In this document: piece after piece, positions 62,916 through 64,000 of the stretch
Layout: each line of letters opens with the position of its first letter
Position numbering within the stretch: the first letter of the stretch is position 1
Source of the DNA: Gammaproteobacteria bacterium HGW-Gammaproteobacteria-13
Lineage (GTDB): Bacteria > Pseudomonadota > Gammaproteobacteria > Pseudomonadales > Pseudomonadaceae
Reading direction: 5' to 3'
Assembly (NCBI GenBank): GCA_002840155.1
Contig: PGZH01000001.1
Coordinates: forward strand, 62,001 to 126,000
DNA: 64,000 nt
Program-made: the position numbers and the translations under genes
The notes under the pieces: generated by a model
What the model saw: the letters and a program-made list of their open reading frames with translations, nothing else
The model's database searches: none
Told to the model about the DNA's origin: nothing

Positions 62916-64000
62916 CGGTACAGCAGCACCCCGGCGGAATACTGCCAGGTGGTGATGCCGCCGAGCAGGGCGAGAACCGCCGGCAGCAACAACCACCAGA
63001 CTTTCCCCGACAAAGCCGGCAGTGGCGTGCGCCATTGCACCAGGGCCAGGCTTAGCGCGCAGAAACAGGCAGCCAGCACGGCGCCGGCGATGATGTCGCT
63101 GGGCCAATGCACCCCCAGGTAAATCCGCGAACCGGCAATCGCCGCGGCCGGCAGACAGGCCAGCAGTAGCCAGGTCAGGCGCATACGGGGCGGTTGCCCG
63201 CGCCCGGCCAGCACCCCAAGCAGCAGACAGAAAGCGAAAGCCGCCGAGCTGTGCCCACTGGGAAAGCTGAAACTGCCCAGCGGTTCCAGCAGTACATCGG
63301 GGCGGCTGCGGGCGAAAAACGCCTTGAGTGCAGTGTTGGCCAGCGCAGTGCCGAGCAGGGTGCCAAGCGCCAGGCAGAGCGTGCGCCATTGTCGGGTCGC
63401 CAGCAGAATCAGGCACAGCAGCACGGCGGCGGCCAGTTGCGTGTGCATATCGCCGAGGCGGGTAGTCAGCACCATCAGGGTGTCCAGCGTCGGGCTGCGA
63501 TGCTCCTGCACCAAGGTCAGCAGGCCCTGGTCGAGCTGGCTCAGGTGCGGCCAGCTAAGCATTAGGCCAATCAGCAGGATCAGGCTTGCCGCCGCCGTCA
63601 GCAGGCAGGTGTGCCGTTGCTCACGCAGGCTGCCTTGCACGCTGATGCCCACCACCAGTGCCACTCCAGCAGCAATCCCCCCGGCCTGTGGCCAGAAACC
63701 GTCCGGCAGCGGCAGGCGCATGGCTGCGCCAGTAGCCCAGCCGGGCAGCATATAGGCGATGGACCAGCCGACACCGGCCAGTAGGCTGACGAGAAAAAAG
63801 CGCACGAAGGGCATGTCGAACATACCGGCGACCATCGGCAACATGGGCCGCAGTGGGCCGATAAAACGCCCGACCAGCAGGCTGGCGACGCCGTAACGCA
63901 CGAAGTAACCATGGGCGCTGTTCAGCCATTGCGGGTGACTACGCAGCACCGGCAGGCGGCCGATGTCCTGATGAAAGTAGCGCCCCAGCGCATAGGACAA
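62909..64000 (-). CDS. DedA-PAP2 fusion membrane protein (N-terminus outside window)
   Basis: 363 codons visible; the start is beyond 64000. The first part is a DedA-family domain (GRFIGPLRPMLPMVAGM, with a conserved Arg). The second is a PAP2 phosphatase with all three motifs: KAFFARSRP, FPSGHSSAAF and SRIYLGVHWPSDIIAG. The fusion combines a DedA lipid transporter/scramblase-like domain with a lipid-phosphate or undecaprenyl-pyrophosphate phosphatase. This is the fused form known as YdjX/PAP2 bifunctional proteins in Gram-negatives. Multiple TMs. Confidence 0.9.
   Translation of the reverse strand: MSYALGRYFHQDIGRLPVLRSHPQWLNSAHGYFVRYGVASLLVGRFIGPLRPMLPMVAGMFDMPFVRFFLVSLLAGVGWSIAYMLPGWATGAAMRLPLPDGFWPQAGGIAAGVALVVGISVQGSLREQRHTCLLTAAASLILLIGLMLSWPHLSQLDQGLLTLVQEHRSPTLDTLMVLTTRLGDMHTQLAAAVLLCLILLATRQWRTLCLALGTLLGTALANTALKAFFARSRPDVLLEPLGSFSFPSGHSSAAFAFCLLLGVLAGRGQPPRMRLTWLLLACLPAAAIAGSRIYLGVHWPSDIIAGAVLAACFCALSLALVQWRTPLPALSGKVWWLLLPAVLALLGGITTWQYSAGVLLYRY

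Overview
The window is bacterial chromosome, GC-rich and densely coded, and looks like the genus Pseudomonas (sensu lato). Reasons: a complete Wsp chemosensory operon ending in a WspR diguanylate cyclase; an ethanolamine operon with an EatR/AcoR-type sigma-54 activator; the order lrgAB - MORN/C13 lipoprotein - ubiX - mpl - eatR - aldehyde dehydrogenase - permease - eutB - eutC - GNAT, which I recall from the PA4011-PA4031 neighbourhood of P. aeruginosa PAO1 (memory, not checked); and REP-type palindromes. I cannot name the species. I saw no rRNA, tRNA, CRISPR array, transposase or prophage.

Layout. 1-2.8 kb: start of an exported protein (minus strand) and a pbpC gene broken by an in-frame TAG. 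2.9-12.3 kb: sensory block with an orphan sugar-type binding protein, a chemoreceptor, a membrane diguanylate cyclase, two tandem TctC/Bug-type binding proteins without a permease, and a PAS-GGDEF-EAL receptor. 12.3-24.7 kb: housekeeping and accessory genes (SulP transporter with a tandem Usp, DMT exporter, SDR, MBL protein with its LysR neighbour, two DUF4136 lipoproteins, cmoM with a MazG-like gene, MaoC dehydratase, AraC regulator, TauE exporter), with a 267-bp MITE-like element at 22.5 kb. 24.8-33.2 kb: wspABCDEFR on the minus strand, with four-base overlaps through most of the operon. 33.5-37.4 kb: ppa, mtfA-like peptidase with a duplicated 3' end, a degenerate phosphatase-kinase fusion, and a GNAT gene.

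37.5-51.7 kb is the metabolic centre. Ethanolamine is imported (permease), split to acetaldehyde and ammonia (EutBC) and the acetaldehyde oxidised (first aldehyde dehydrogenase), probably under EatR and a sigma-54 promoter with two 18-bp palindromic upstream sites. Directly behind eatR lies a 2-aminoethylphosphonate cluster: LysR regulator, PhnW transaminase, MFS permease, PhnX phosphonatase and a second, very similar aldehyde dehydrogenase. Both pathways converge on acetaldehyde, which explains the paired dehydrogenases.

51.8-64 kb: mpl, ubiX, a YceK-like lipoprotein, a PBPb-PAS-GGDEF-EAL receptor, a minus-strand run (lipoprotein with MORN repeats and a C13 caspase-like domain, NAD(P)-binding protein, DUF5629-like, methyltransferase), a MaoC protein, lrgAB, a LON-domain protein and a DedA-PAP2 fusion cut by the window edge. 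Palindromic repeat elements of several families sit in the intergenic gaps. One, also present in the eut operon, appears to supply the ribosome-binding site of ubiX.
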